Positions 25,153-35,400 are shown, counted from the stretch's first letter. The stretch is 64,000 nt of DNA from Vreelandella boliviensis LC1 (GCF_000236035.1 NZ_JH393257.1:1807348-1871347), one strand, 5' to 3'. The notes: generated from the letters alone by a model not told the origin. A program made the numbers and translations.

Positions 25153-26619
25153 ATGCAGCAACCCCCACGGGCGAACTCATCAGCGACAGTGACCAAGCTG
25201 CCCTGGCACCAAACACTGGTAGGCAAGGTGGTGGTGTTTATGCTGTTGGGGGTCATGTTTGCCTATTTAATGGGCGCTTTATCAGGGTTTTTAATGGTCG
25301 AGCGTGGTGCGCGAGAACAGTGGCGGCGTGAAGCGCAGGTCAATGCACAGATCGTTAGTGCTACGATCCGGCGTATTTATACCTCTGTCGCCGTCAGTGC
25401 TGACGAAACGGGGCAGATTACCCGTATTATCTCCCAGCGACCGATTGGCGATGAGGAGTCGGTGCTTGAAACGGGATTTAGTCCCGTCGATGTCCTGGCA
25501 CTGGCCAGTGCCCAAACACGTAACAATGTGTGGCTGTTTGGAGCAACGCCGGAAGGCTCGCTAAAGGTAGTGGCCGACGCACTTAACGCCTCACCGGACT
25601 CCGAGGCGGCATTGACAGTGAGTACTTGGCAATCAACCGCCGAGGCCACTGATTTTTACGTTGGGTTTGCCCTGGTTGGGAGTCAACAACACTTTATTAG
25701 CTCATTGCCTATTGTGACGCCTGACGGCAAGTTATTGGGCGTGGTTGTTTCAACCATAGGACAGCGAGACGTTCTTTATCAGATGCGTAATGATCTGATT
25801 GGTAAAGCATTAATGGCACTATTAGCGGTGTTGGTAGCAACCGCACTGATGCTGAGTATATTGATGCGTCACCTCTTCAGGCCGGTACCGACATTGATTC
25901 GGTCGCTGGCAGCCATAGCCAAAAACCAGACACAAAGCCCCACGCCGTATACCGCTCGTAACGATGAAATCGGCCGGATGGCAAAGGCCATTGATGCCTT
26001 GCGTAAGAAGGTCATTGAGCGTGAACACCTGCTTGATATAAAAGACGAAGCCCTGCGTTTTCAGCACCTTGCTCACCATGATGAGCTTACTAAGCTGCCT
26101 AACCGTATACAGCTTAATGACGCTTTAAAAGCGGCAGAGCTCTCCCTGCTACAAGGCGACGTGTTTAACGTCATGTTGTTTGATCTGGATTACTTTAAGG
26201 ACGTGAACGATAGCTTGGGGCATGCGGTGGGTGATGCGCTGTTGATAGACGTTAGCCAGCGGGTACAGGGGTTATTGAAAGACAATGATTTGGTGGCGCG
26301 TCTAGGCGGCGATGAATTTGCCATTATTCAGCGCGTTGCGGGCAGTGCGCCGGAAGAAGAGGCTAAGGCACTGGCGGATAACATTGTTGCCACGCTGGGT
26401 GCGCCGTTTCAGATTGAGGCACAAGAAATCACCATCAGCGTCAGTGTGGGTATAGCCAGAGCCCCCGTTGATGGTGACACCAGCTATGATCTGCTGCGTA
26501 ATGCCGATATTGCGCTGTATGCGGCCAAGGCGAAAGGGCGCAACCGCTATATGCTGTTTGCCTCGGGGATGAAGATGATGGCGAATACTGACGAGAGGGG
26601 GCAATCATGCACTGGTTAG
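25153..26619 (+). CDS. Membrane diguanylate cyclase with periplasmic sensor domain
   Basis: 488 residues: membrane helix about 24-48, a periplasmic region about 50-215 (Cache-like by size), a second helix about 217-238, a HAMP-like linker, a short coiled coil and a GGDEF domain with RLGGDEF near residues 382-388. It should make c-di-GMP from two GTP. The residues before the active site read KDND-LVAR, so the inhibitory I-site RxxD has Lys instead of Arg and product inhibition may be weak. Its 3' end overlaps the next gene, a GltI-like periplasmic protein, by 13 bp, which strongly suggests coupled expression and a joint sensing role. Confidence 0.92.
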   Translation: MQQPPRANSSATVTKLPWHQTLVGKVVVFMLLGVMFAYLMGALSGFLMVERGAREQWRREAQVNAQIVSATIRRIYTSVAVSADETGQITRIISQRPIGDEESVLETGFSPVDVLALASAQTRNNVWLFGATPEGSLKVVADALNASPDSEAALTVSTWQSTAEATDFYVGFALVGSQQHFISSLPIVTPDGKLLGVVVSTIGQRDVLYQMRNDLIGKALMALLAVLVATALMLSILMRHLFRPVPTLIRSLAAIAKNQTQSPTPYTARNDEIGRMAKAIDALRKKVIEREHLLDIKDEALRFQHLAHHDELTKLPNRIQLNDALKAAELSLLQGDVFNVMLFDLDYFKDVNDSLGHAVGDALLIDVSQRVQGLLKDNDLVARLGGDEFAIIQRVAGSAPEEEAKALADNIVATLGAPFQIEAQEITISVSVGIARAPVDGDTSYDLLRNADIALYAAKAKGRNRYMLFASGMKMMANTDERGQSCTG

Positions 26620-27530
26620 CAGTGTTTATAGTCGGCGTGTTTTGTTGGCATAGCTCCGCCGTGGGCGATCAATTTTCCACCTCGCCGGTGATGACGCGTA
26701 TCGCAGCGAATGGCCAAATTAACGTTGGTCATCGTACCAGCGAAGCGCCTTTTTCCTACGTGGCGAACGATAAGCCGATGGGCTATGCGATTGATCTATG
26801 TTTAAACGTTATAGAGGGTCTTCGTGATGAGTTGGCGCTAGACGAGTTAACGATTAACTTTGTACCGGTAACGCCTGCGAATCGGTTTATCTTAGTACGC
26901 AATGGTGAGGTGGACATTGAGTGTGGTGTGACCACCAACACGCCCGAACGTCGCCGCCAAGCGGCCTTTTCTTACCCGCATTTTCTCACCGCCACACGCT
27001 ATGTATCGCTTGCCGAGCAGAATATGCACAGTATTGTCGATCTGGCTGGCCGCAGCGTGGTGTCAACAACCGGCACCATCAATATTGAACAGCTCAATAA
27101 GCTCAATCGCAGTGAGGGTCTGAATATAGCGGTGATGTTGAGCCGTAACCATGACGAGGCCTTTGCCATGGTAGCGTCAGGCCAGGCATCGGCGTTTGTG
27201 ATGGACGCTATTTTGCTGGCGGGTTTGGTGTCATCCGCGGCAGACCCAGGCATTTTCAATATCTCAGAAGCCACGCTGAGCGATGCTAAACCATATGGCT
27301 TAATGATGCCGCCGGATGACCCGGTGTTTGTTGAGCTGGTTAATCATAAGTTACGCCAACTTTATCGAAGCGACGCGATTCGCCCCCTTTACGCCAAGTG
27401 GTTTTTGCAGCCCATACCACCCGATGATCAGGTGTTGAATTTGCCGTTAACGCCAGAACTCGCTGCGATATTCGCCGATCCTGACAGTTATCTGGATGGT
27501 AGTCATCTGGATGATAGTTACCTGGAGTAG
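26607..27530 (+). CDS. Orphan GltI-like periplasmic binding protein (first of two)
   Basis: 307 residues with a signal peptide (about 1-20) and an SBP_bac_3 fold close to the glutamate/aspartate-binding GltI: VPVTPANRFILVRNGEVDIECGVTTNTPERRR, VMDAILLAG and a PIPPDDQVLNLPL tail. Compared with what I recall of GltI, the ligand-contact Ser of ECGSTTN is Val, while the His of the NHDEAF block is kept. No ABC permease or ATPase gene is nearby. It overlaps the diguanylate cyclase gene by 13 bp and is followed 12 bp later by a paralogue. The extreme C-terminus has repeated SYLD/SHLD units. It is probably a periplasmic ligand sensor that signals through the cyclase. Confidence 0.85.
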   Translation: MHWLAVFIVGVFCWHSSAVGDQFSTSPVMTRIAANGQINVGHRTSEAPFSYVANDKPMGYAIDLCLNVIEGLRDELALDELTINFVPVTPANRFILVRNGEVDIECGVTTNTPERRRQAAFSYPHFLTATRYVSLAEQNMHSIVDLAGRSVVSTTGTINIEQLNKLNRSEGLNIAVMLSRNHDEAFAMVASGQASAFVMDAILLAGLVSSAADPGIFNISEATLSDAKPYGLMMPPDDPVFVELVNHKLRQLYRSDAIRPLYAKWFLQPIPPDDQVLNLPLTPELAAIFADPDSYLDGSHLDDSYLE

Positions 27531-27542
27531 AGGAGGTGTGCA

Positions 27543-28427
27543 ATGTACAAAACAATATTCATAGGATGTTGCGGCTTACTGGCAATGGCGCTTAGTGGCG
27601 TCACAGCGCAAGCAACGGCGCCGATTGATACGCTTGAACGAATAGAAAAAACGGCCACATTGCGCGTGGGCTACGGCGATACAGCGCCTTTTTCCTATCT
27701 AGATAATCAGGGGCAAGTGGTTGGCTATTCTATCGATATTTGTCGGCGTTTAGCTGAACAGTTGAAGGTAAATCTGGGGCTTTCGTCACTTGAAATAGCC
27801 TATGTGCCTCGTACACCCAGTAACCGGGTTCAGCTACTCAACCATGGCGATATTGATATTGAATGCAACGCCAGTACTAACACTGTCGAAAGGCGGCGCA
27901 GCGCGCTGTTTGCTCTGAGCCATTATTTTGTCAACGTGCGCTATGTGGCGCTGCGCGAGAGTGGTTTTAAGACGTTAGAAGATTTGGCCGGGCAGAGCGT
28001 TAGCGTGGCGCGAGGTACGGTCAATGTCGGGCAAGTCAATCAAGTGAACCGAGAGCAGCGCCTGCATTTGTCGGTAGTGCCTGTCGATACGTTGCAAGAA
28101 GCGTTTGATTTAGTCACGGATGGCCGCGTTGCGGCCTTTGCGATGGATGATATTCTACTTAGCGCAATGATTGCCGAATCAGATAGTCCCGATGCGTACG
28201 TCTTATCCACTGAGCCGTTAACAGAATCACAACCGCTGGGTTTTATGATGCGGCTCGGTGATGACGCATTTGCTGAGCAAGTCAATAAAGCCCTTCATAC
28301 CATCTACACCAGCCCTGATATGGAATCGATTTATGACCGCTGGTTTCATCAGCCGCTGCCGGGTAAAGGCATTACGCTTAACGTGCCAATGAGTGAGGCA
28401 TTGGCTGACCAACTTAGTAATCCATAA
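27543..28427 (+). CDS. Orphan GltI-like periplasmic binding protein (second of two)
   Basis: 294 residues, signal peptide 1-24 (ending VTAQA), SBP_bac_3 fold. It is clearly paralogous to the upstream protein (IDIECNASTNTVERRRSALF, AFAMDDILLSA, RWFHQPLPGKGITLNVPM), so the two arose by tandem duplication. The His of the first copy's NHDEAF block is replaced (DTLQEAF), so the ligand pocket has diverged. AGAGGAGG precedes the ATG. It shares the operon with the diguanylate cyclase. Import is unlikely because no transporter partners are present. Ligand unknown; amino acids are the natural guess. Confidence 0.85.
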   Translation: MYKTIFIGCCGLLAMALSGVTAQATAPIDTLERIEKTATLRVGYGDTAPFSYLDNQGQVVGYSIDICRRLAEQLKVNLGLSSLEIAYVPRTPSNRVQLLNHGDIDIECNASTNTVERRRSALFALSHYFVNVRYVALRESGFKTLEDLAGQSVSVARGTVNVGQVNQVNREQRLHLSVVPVDTLQEAFDLVTDGRVAAFAMDDILLSAMIAESDSPDAYVLSTEPLTESQPLGFMMRLGDDAFAEQVNKALHTIYTSPDMESIYDRWFHQPLPGKGITLNVPMSEALADQLSNP

Positions 28428-28482
28428 GGTAAATTACTTTTCAAACGGCTGTTTGCGGTTTTTTAAAATGGTTAAAGAAAAC

Positions 28483-28509
28483 TAAAGTTAATTCAATAGA
28501 GGTCGATAG
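28483..28509 (+). promoter_or_regulatory. Sigma-28 (FliA)-type promoter of the chemoreceptor
   Basis: TAAAGTTA at 28483-28490, an 11-bp spacer, then GTCGATAG at 28502-28509. The flagellar sigma-28 consensus is TAAAGTTT-N11-GCCGATAA, so 13 of 16 positions agree with exact spacing. It would start a transcript about 250 nt before the chemoreceptor ATG. Confidence 0.7.
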
Positions 28510-28577
28510 TTAAATTACTTGATGAATAATGCTAATCGCGTGACGTTCACTGCTGCATTTTCTGAGGAGAGGTTAAG

Positions 28578-28733
28578 GTGCCTCTGACGATTGCTGTGAA
28601 TGTCTGTGCGTATATGAAATCAAAAGAGATTTATTCTCAAAGTGGATTCAACGCTTGCCAAGTGGTTCGATTCGTCATGCTCTCGTTCATTGCATTTATT
28701 GGCGCCACCTTAACTAAATGTCAACATTGCTAA
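28578..28733 (+). CDS. Possible 51-residue small protein in the chemoreceptor leader
   Basis: GTG start with GAGGAGAGG about 10 nt upstream and a TAA 36 bp before the chemoreceptor ATG. The product would have a hydrophobic C-terminal half (FVMLSFIAFIGATL) and four Cys. It is not a known family to me. It lies on the transcript predicted from the sigma-28-like promoter. It may be a real small membrane protein or only a leader. Confidence 0.2.
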   Translation: MPLTIAVNVCAYMKSKEIYSQSGFNACQVVRFVMLSFIAFIGATLTKCQHC

Positions 28734-28769
28734 TGAAGTGTTAGCCAGAGTTTAGAGACGTCTCTTACC

Positions 28770-30485
28770 ATGAACAGTGTTCTTCGTAATATCTCAGTCA
28801 AAATGAGCCTAACCTTAGTGTTAGCTATTTTTTCATTGTTAATAATCATCATTGCTGCTTTGGGCTACAAAGCAGGCAATGAAGGTGCTTCTGCACTATC
28901 AGGTGTAGACCAAGGTGCCGACCAAATGAGGGCGCTTAATCGCAGTCAAGTATCAGTGGCCAACGCCCAGCTTTTCTATATGAACAGCTTTGATGCAGCC
29001 AGCCGTGGCGATGTAAGCCTAGCGCGTGATTACCTTGCCGAAGCAGAACATTTCCGGGAGGAAGCACAAGAGCGTTTCTCAGAATTTGAATCGTTTAGTA
29101 CTAAGCAGGCCCAGCCAGCGCTGGCAGAGGCGGTTATTACAAGCTATGACAATTTACGCCAGCAAGGGCTAATGCCCTTTGAAGAGGCCGTTCGCGAAGG
29201 CGATGATGCGCAGTTTAACGCGAGCAGACAAATAACCAGTGGCCTTAACCAAGACTTTATCGCCGCCAATACGGCTTATAACAGTGCGATGGCTGAACGT
29301 AATCACCAGTTAGTTGCTGATTATGAAAGCGACATGCAGGTTTTTGGGTACATTGAGCTGGCTGTGTTGTTGCTCGCCGCCTTGATCGTTGTATTTGTTC
29401 GTATCGCCATGGTAGGCGCTATTGTGACGCCGCTGAAGGAGGCATTAACACACTTTGAACGCATCGCTAAACATGACTTTTCGAGCCACATTAGTGATCG
29501 TGGACGCAATGAGATTGGCAAATTATTCAGCGCTATGAAGGATATGCAGATCGGTTTATCCAAGACCGCCTCTGACGTAGGCGATAGTTGTGGTTCAATC
29601 TATATAGGCGCCCGCGAAATCGCTAGTGGTAATGCGGATCTATCATCGCGTACCGAGCAGCAGGCGGCTTCATTGCAAGAAACTGCATCCAGCATGGAGG
29701 AGTTAACGGCTACCGTAAAACAGAATGCCGATAACGCCCGCCAAGCGAGTCAGTTGGCAAACGAAGCTTCAAGCACTGCAGGTCATGGTGGGGAAGTGGT
29801 TGAACAAGTCATTACTACCATGCATGGTATTTCTGATAGCTCTAGAAAAGTTACCGATATTATTACGGTTATCGACTCTATTGCCTTTCAAACCAATATC
29901 TTGGCGCTTAATGCCTCAGTAGAAGCCGCGCGCGCGGGCGAACAGGGCCGCGGCTTTGCGGTAGTGGCCAGCGAAGTGCGTAACCTGGCTAGCCGCAGTG
30001 CCGATGCAGCTAAAGAGATCAGGGTGTTGATCGCTGCCTCATCAGCCCAGGTGAAAGAGGGCTCGGTACTTGTTGAAAGCGCTGGTGCTACGATGCAGGA
30101 TGTGATCAGTTCAGTACGCCGTGTGACCGATATCATGGATGAAATCTCCGCCGCTTCGCAGGAGCAGAGTTCGGGCATCGAGCAGGTCAACCAAGCGGTT
30201 GCTCAGATGGATGAAGTGACTCAGCAGAACGCGTCGTTGGTTCAAGAGATATCGTCAGCGGCAAGTTCATTGGAAGAACAGGCAGAGCGGCTTGAAGGTG
30301 TCTTTTCTACCTTCCGTTTAGCAGGTGGGGAGAGTCGTGAACAGCATTCTCCGCTAACCACGCCGTCGCATTCTTCGCCGCATTCGTCACAACATTCTTC
30401 ACAACAACAGCCTGCGCTGGTCCGGCCAGCGCCTCGGGGAGCCCAAGCCAGTAGCGGTGCGGATCGCGAGTGGGAAGAATTTTAA
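28770..30485 (+). CDS. Methyl-accepting chemotaxis protein
   Basis: 571 residues: membrane helices about 12-33 and 192-213, a four-helix-bundle-type periplasmic domain between them, HAMP, and a signalling domain with the conserved tip [33 protein letters not shown]. The tail is Ser/His/Gln-rich and ends EWEEF, which fits the xWxxF pentapeptide that tethers CheR/CheB in Tar/Tsr. It is therefore a major-type, Tar-like receptor. It is monocistronic behind a sigma-28-like promoter. The preceding operon encodes two amino-acid-binding-like proteins that could, in principle, present ligands to it as well. Its 3' end overlaps the convergent TetR gene by 4 bp. Confidence 0.94.
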   Translation: MNSVLRNISVKMSLTLVLAIFSLLIIIIAALGYKAGNEGASALSGVDQGADQMRALNRSQVSVANAQLFYMNSFDAASRGDVSLARDYLAEAEHFREEAQERFSEFESFSTKQAQPALAEAVITSYDNLRQQGLMPFEEAVREGDDAQFNASRQITSGLNQDFIAANTAYNSAMAERNHQLVADYESDMQVFGYIELAVLLLAALIVVFVRIAMVGAIVTPLKEALTHFERIAKHDFSSHISDRGRNEIGKLFSAMKDMQIGLSKTASDVGDSCGSIYIGAREIASGNADLSSRTEQQAASLQETASSMEELTATVKQNADNARQASQLANEASSTAGHGGEVVEQVITTMHGISDSSRKVTDIITVIDSIAFQTNILALNASVEAARAGEQGRGFAVVASEVRNLASRSADAAKEIRVLIAASSAQVKEGSVLVESAGATMQDVISSVRRVTDIMDEISAASQEQSSGIEQVNQAVAQMDEVTQQNASLVQEISSAASSLEEQAERLEGVFSTFRLAGGESREQHSPLTTPSHSSPHSSQHSSQQQPALVRPAPRGAQASSGADREWEEF

Positions 30486-31105
30486 CGACTTGAAACAGTT
30501 AAAAGCCCGCGCATCAGCGTTTCGACAATGCTATCGCGGGCGTCGTCCAGCGAAAACTGGTGGGTGTCTTGCAGCCAATCAAAGCAGTTGCCAATTAAAA
30601 AACTGTGGAACTGGCGGCGGGCATTTTCGGGCGTCAGGTCGGCGCGCAGCTGGCCTTGCTGTTGAACCTGTTCGAATAACTGTTCTACCCGCGCTTCGGC
30701 GTGCCCAGAGAGCCGCGTGATCATACTGATTCGCGGGTGATCGTCCTCAAGCTTTTCGCAGCGGTGCAGCACAATGGTGGCGGCCCGCTGCAGCGGTAAA
30801 TCGTGACAAATTCCCGCTAGCGATCGTTGGGCAATCTCGCGTAAACAGGCCACGGGTGTTGTGCCAAGGCGCTGTACCGCTTCATCAACAATTTCATCCA
30901 GTGGAATACGTACCCGCTCAAGCAGCGCATCGAAGACCGCTGCCTTATCCGCAAAGTGCCAATAAATTGCCCCTCGGGTGACGCCTGCAGACTCGGCGAT
31001 ATGCGCCAGGGTGGTGCGAGCAACCCCGTGGGCGAGAAAAGTGGTTTCTGCTGCGTCGAGAATGGCTTCCCGAGTGCGTTCGGCATCGGCCTTGCGACGG
31101 GTCAT
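30482..31105 (-). CDS. TetR-family repressor of the RND pump (AcrR/TtgR-like)
   Basis: 207 residues. N-terminal helix-turn-helix [32 protein letters not shown] (residues about 31-62) and the long C-terminal ligand domain typical of AcrR/TtgR/SmeT repressors. It is divergent from the RND adaptor and pump genes and probably binds the 20-bp palindrome at 31190-31209, repressing the pump and itself until an amphipathic drug binds. Confidence 0.92.
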   Translation of the reverse strand: MTRRKADAERTREAILDAAETTFLAHGVARTTLAHIAESAGVTRGAIYWHFADKAAVFDALLERVRIPLDEIVDEAVQRLGTTPVACLREIAQRSLAGICHDLPLQRAATIVLHRCEKLEDDHPRISMITRLSGHAEARVEQLFEQVQQQGQLRADLTPENARRQFHSFLIGNCFDWLQDTHQFSLDDARDSIVETLMRGLLTVSSR

Positions 31106-31189
31106 GGCGGCTCCTGGGACAACAAGTCACATTATTCTGGCATTGATGAATGGCAAAGTCGCCTGCAGATGATTACTATACACATCTCG

Positions 31190-31209
31190 CTGACATTCAT
31201 GAATGTCAG
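31190..31209. promoter_or_regulatory. Perfect 20-bp palindrome, likely TetR operator
   Basis: CTGACATTCA followed by its exact reverse complement TGAATGTCAG, between the divergent tetR and RND genes. The core ACATTCATGAATGT resembles AcrR-type operators (ACATACATT..GAATGTATGT). Confidence 0.8.
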
Positions 31210-31276
31210 TTAGTAAGCATCAGTTAGTAAATACCAGTTAGTAAATACCAGTTAGTAAATACCAGTTAAAAGATGC
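31207..31276. repeat. 14-bp tandem repeat between operator and RND operon
   Basis: Units begin at 31207 (CAGTTAGTAAGCAT), 31221, 31235 and 31249 (each CAGTTAGTAAATAC) with a degenerate fifth at 31263. Three copies are identical. The array starts within the operator palindrome and ends 53 bp before the adaptor start codon. Confidence 0.95.
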
Positions 31277-31328
31277 TATCTCTCGCCCGATGACCATGCT
31301 GAGGGCAAACCTTGCCAAGGAGTTCGCC

Positions 31329-32423
31329 GTGCCCGTTACTTTTACTCGTTTATTGCCAGGGCTTTTGGTCTTGCTGTTTTTGGCGGGCTGCGATCCCTCC
31401 CAGGCGGAGTCGGAAAGCACATCACGCCCGGTCAAGCTGGTCACCCTGGAAGCGGGAAACGCCACGGCGCTGCGGCAGTTTCCAGCGCGTGTGGAGGCGA
31501 CGACGCGCAGCAATTTGTCATTTCGTATGGCGGGCGAGCTACTGGAGCTTAATGTGAGCCCCGGCCAGCGGGTGAACGAGGGCGAGGTGATCGCCCGCAT
31601 TGATGATCGTAATGTTCAAAGCGAGTTGGATAGCGCCCGCTCGCGTTTGGAGCTGGCCAAGGCAATGCTTGAACGCATGCGTTATACCCTGGAACGCGGC
31701 GCGGTCAGTCAATCCCAGTTTGATGAGTCGCAGAGTGAGTGGCGGGCTGCCCGAGCTACGTTTGAACAGGCTCAGGAGCAGGTCGAGCATACAAAGCTAC
31801 GCGCCCCTTACGACGGTGTGATTGCCCAAGTGCCGGTGGATAACCGCCAGATTGTTCAGGTGCAGGAAACGGTGGCGGTGATTCAGCAACCCGGGCAGTT
31901 AGACGTGGTGTTTCATCTCCCCGAACAAATTGTGCAACGCATGCCGCGCAACGATGGCACACCCTTCGGTGATGCCCTGGCGTTCGAGGTGCGCTTTGGC
32001 AATAGCAATACCCCTTACCTTGCCCAGCTAGCCGCCTACACTACCCAAGCCAGCGCCCAGAGCCTGGCCTACGAAATCACGCTGACGCTGCCACAGCCTG
32101 ACGATATCACCTTGCTGGATGGTATGAGCGCCAACGTACGCTTGGATTTAAGCGCGTTGCAAACCGAGAATGGCGCCCCGCTTTGGCGCCTGCCGCCTGA
32201 CGCGGTGAGCTATGCCGGTGATGATCCCGACCAGGCTCAGGTATGGCGATTCGTCGAACCGGGAAATGTTGAAGTGGTACCGGTGGACGTGGGTCGATTA
32301 ACCTCGAACGGCCTGGAGGTCAGTGGAGAACTGGCGGCGGGTGATCGCATTGTGGCTGCCGGCGCCCACCGTTTAACCGCGCAGACCAGGGTCACGCCGT
32401 GGGAAAAAGAGCAGGGACTTTAA
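31329..32423 (+). CDS. RND efflux periplasmic adaptor lipoprotein
   Basis: 364 residues from a GTG at 31329, with AAGGAG at 31317-31322; the longer frame from 31290 lacks such a site. A lipoprotein signal ends LFLAGC (Cys20), so the protein is anchored to the inner membrane. Next come a barrel-sandwich (lipoyl) half, an alpha-helical hairpin about residues 90-145 (SARSRLELAKAMLERM ... EQAQEQVEHTKL) and the second lipoyl half YDGVIAQVPVDN. It links the RND pump encoded next (stop and start 1 bp apart) to an outer-membrane TolC-type channel, which is not encoded here. Confidence 0.93.
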   Translation: MPVTFTRLLPGLLVLLFLAGCDPSQAESESTSRPVKLVTLEAGNATALRQFPARVEATTRSNLSFRMAGELLELNVSPGQRVNEGEVIARIDDRNVQSELDSARSRLELAKAMLERMRYTLERGAVSQSQFDESQSEWRAARATFEQAQEQVEHTKLRAPYDGVIAQVPVDNRQIVQVQETVAVIQQPGQLDVVFHLPEQIVQRMPRNDGTPFGDALAFEVRFGNSNTPYLAQLAAYTTQASAQSLAYEITLTLPQPDDITLLDGMSANVRLDLSALQTENGAPLWRLPPDAVSYAGDDPDQAQVWRFVEPGNVEVVPVDVGRLTSNGLEVSGELAAGDRIVAAGAHRLTAQTRVTPWEKEQGL

Positions 32424-32424
32424 A

Positions 32425-35400
32425 ATGGTCGACTACTTTCTACGCCATCGAGCGGCCAGCTATTTAATGACCGTGGTGCTGCTGGCGGGCGGCGCGCTAT
32501 CGTTTTTAGGCATGGGTCAACTAGAGTTCCCCGAATTTACCATTCGCAATGCGCTGATCACCACGCAGTACCCCGGTGCGACGCCTGAAGAGGTCGAGCA
32601 GGAAGTTACCTCGACACTCGAAGAGTCGATCCAGGAGATGCCATCAATCAAGCGGGTAAGCTCGGTGAGTTCTGATGGTCTTTCGCAGATCACCGTTGAA
32701 CTCGAAAGTACGGTGCAGAACGAGGAGTTGGAGCAATTATGGGATTCGCTGCGCCGCAAAGTACAGGATGCCCAGGCCGCGCTCCCGCCAGGGGCGAGCC
32801 AATCCCGCGTTAACGACGACTTTGGCGATGTATTTGGTTTTATGGTCAACCTGACGGGTGATGGCTATAGCATGCCGGATCTGGCTGACCACGCTGATTT
32901 TCTCAAACGCGAACTCGCTCTGGTGAAGGGTGTCGCGAAAGTGTCGCTAAGCGGGGAGCATGAAGAGCGCATCTATATCGAAGTTGATCGCGAACGCCTG
33001 AGCGCGCTGAATATTCCGCTTACCCGGCTACAGCAGCTGCTGGATACCCAAAATGCGGTGGCAGATTCTGGGCATCTCAAACAGGATGGTCGTCGCTTCC
33101 GCATTACGCCGACAGGTAGTGCAGCGAATATTGACGATCTGCGTGCCCTGATTGTCAGCGAGGGCGACGGCGAGCTGGTGCGGCTGAGCGATATTGCCGA
33201 TGTGAGCCGCGAGCTGACGGAGCAGCCCCAGCAGCTTTACCGCGATATGGGTAGGCCGGCTATCTCGCTGGGCGTCTCCTTTGAAAGCGGTGTGAACGTG
33301 GTTGAAGTGGGGGAACGGCTACAGCAGCGTCTGGCTGAACTGCAAAACCGCACGCCACTCGGCATGGAGCTAAACGTCGTTTACAACCAGCCCCAGGTGG
33401 TCGACGACGCGGTATCCGGTTTCCTGGTTAGCTTGATCCAGGCGGTGGCCATCGTGATCGTGGTGCTGATGCTGTTTATGGGGTGGCGCAGCGGGTTGTT
33501 AATGGGCTTTATCCTGCTGATCACCATTATCGGCACCTTCATGCTGATGCGCATTCACGGTTTGCAGCTGGAAAAAATCTCGCTGGGCGCGTTGATTATC
33601 GCCCTCGGCATGCTGGTGGATAACGCCATTGTGGTCACCGAAGGCATGTTGGTGGGGTTAAAGCGCGGTAATACTATTCGCGATTCGGCGCACCAGGTGA
33701 TTCGCCAAAACGCCTGGCCCTTGCTGGCGGCCACGCTGATCGCGATTGCGGCCTTTGCGCCCATCGGTTTATCGCCCGATACCACCGGCGAGTTTATCGG
33801 CTCGCTATTTTTCGTGCTGCTTTACTCGCTGCTGTTGAGCTGGATCACGGCGCTGACGTTAACGCCGTTCTACTTCAAGCTGTTTTTCCGCAACATTGCC
33901 CCCGGCGATGGACAGGAAGACCCCTACAAAGGCGTGGTTTATCGTTTTGTAGGACGCGTCATTATCGCCGGGATTCGCTGGCGCTGGTTAACCTTGGCGC
34001 TGATGGTGGCAATATTGGCTGGCGCGGTGGTCGGCTTTGGTTCGGTCAAAAATGCTTTCTTCCCGGCCTCTAATACGCCGATCTTTTTTGTCGATTACCG
34101 CATGCCTGAAGGCACCGATATCCTCGAAACCCAGCGCCGTGTTAGCGAACTGGAAGAGAGTGTGAGGGCGATGGACGGCGTTCGCCACCTGACCACCACC
34201 GTGGGTGGTGGGGCGCAGCGCTTTACCCTGACCTATTCGCCGGAAGATCGTTACGCAAGCTATGCGCAGTTGATTGTCGAAACCGACGATAAAGCGACCC
34301 AGCACGACCGCATGGCCGACGTTGAGAAAGTGCTGGAGCGTGACCATAGCGATATCGACTATAAGATCGCTCCGCTAGAAGTTGGCCCAGCGCCAAAAGC
34401 CAAACTAGAGGCACGCTTTTACGGCAGCGATCCAGCGGTGCTACGCCAGTTGGGCGATCAGGTGGAGGCCATGTTCCGTGATACGCCGTACATGACCAGC
34501 GTGCGCACCAGTTGGCGTAACCGCGTGCAGGTGATTGAGCCCATCTTTCTTGAGGATACCGCGCGCAGGTTGGGTGTCTCCCGTGAAGACCTGGCCAGCA
34601 CTCTTGCCCTGAGTACCAGTGGCAGTCAAGTGGGTGTGTATCGCGATGGCAGCGACTTGATACCGATAGTGGCGCGGGCAATTCCAGAGCAGCGTCACGA
34701 TGTGGATAACCTTGGCTCACTCAATGTGTGGAGCGACGAGCAAAGCCGCTATATCACCGCCGACCAAGTGATCAGCGATATCACCACCCAGGTGGCCGAT
34801 CCGCTGATTATGCGCCGCAATCGCGAGCGCATGCTGGCGGTGTACGGCGAGCCAGATCCGTTAAGCGGGATAACCGCCGCCAGCGTAATGACCGACATTC
34901 GTCCAAGGGTCGAGGCCTTGGATCTCCCGGCTGGCTATCGGTTGGAGTGGGGCGGTGAATACGAGACCTCTGGCGAAGCGCAAAGTGGGCTATTCGCTTC
35001 ACTGCCACTGGGCATCGTGATGATGTTTATTCTCACTGTGGTGCTGTTCAATAACTTCCGCCAGCCGCTGGCCATTTGGTCACTGGTGCCATTAACCATT
35101 ATTGGCGTAGTCGGCGCGCTGTTGCTCACTGGTATGCCGTTTTCATTTATGGCACTGCTAGGCACGCTAAGCCTGATCGGTATGGTGATCAAAAATGCTA
35201 TCGTGCTGGTTGAGGAGGTCAACGTGCAGCTACCGCTGCATCAAGACCGCTACCATGCAGTGGTGCGGGCGGCGGTTAGTCGGGTTAGGCCGGTGTCGAT
35301 GGCCGCGCTGACCACCATGCTGGGGATGATTCCGCTGATTGGCGACGCCTTCTTCGCCAGCATGGCGGTTGCGCTGATCGGTGGTCTAGGGGTCGCCACG

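Larger units (their letters stand above)
28428..28769. other. Leader region before the chemoreceptor gene
   Basis: 342 bp without a long gene. It contains a sigma-28-like promoter (28483-28509) and one short open frame (28578-28733) with a ribosome site. Nothing else was recognised. Confidence 0.6.

Noticed and set aside
25029..25256. 75-codon minus-strand frame upstream of the cyclase
   Set aside because: Runs into the cyclase coding region and has no features of a real protein.
26607..28427. A complete amino-acid ABC importer
   Set aside because: Only binding proteins are present; no permease or ATPase gene within the window on either side.
31207..31276. CRISPR array or integron-like repeats at the RND promoter
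   Set aside because: Contiguous 14-bp tandem units without spacers.
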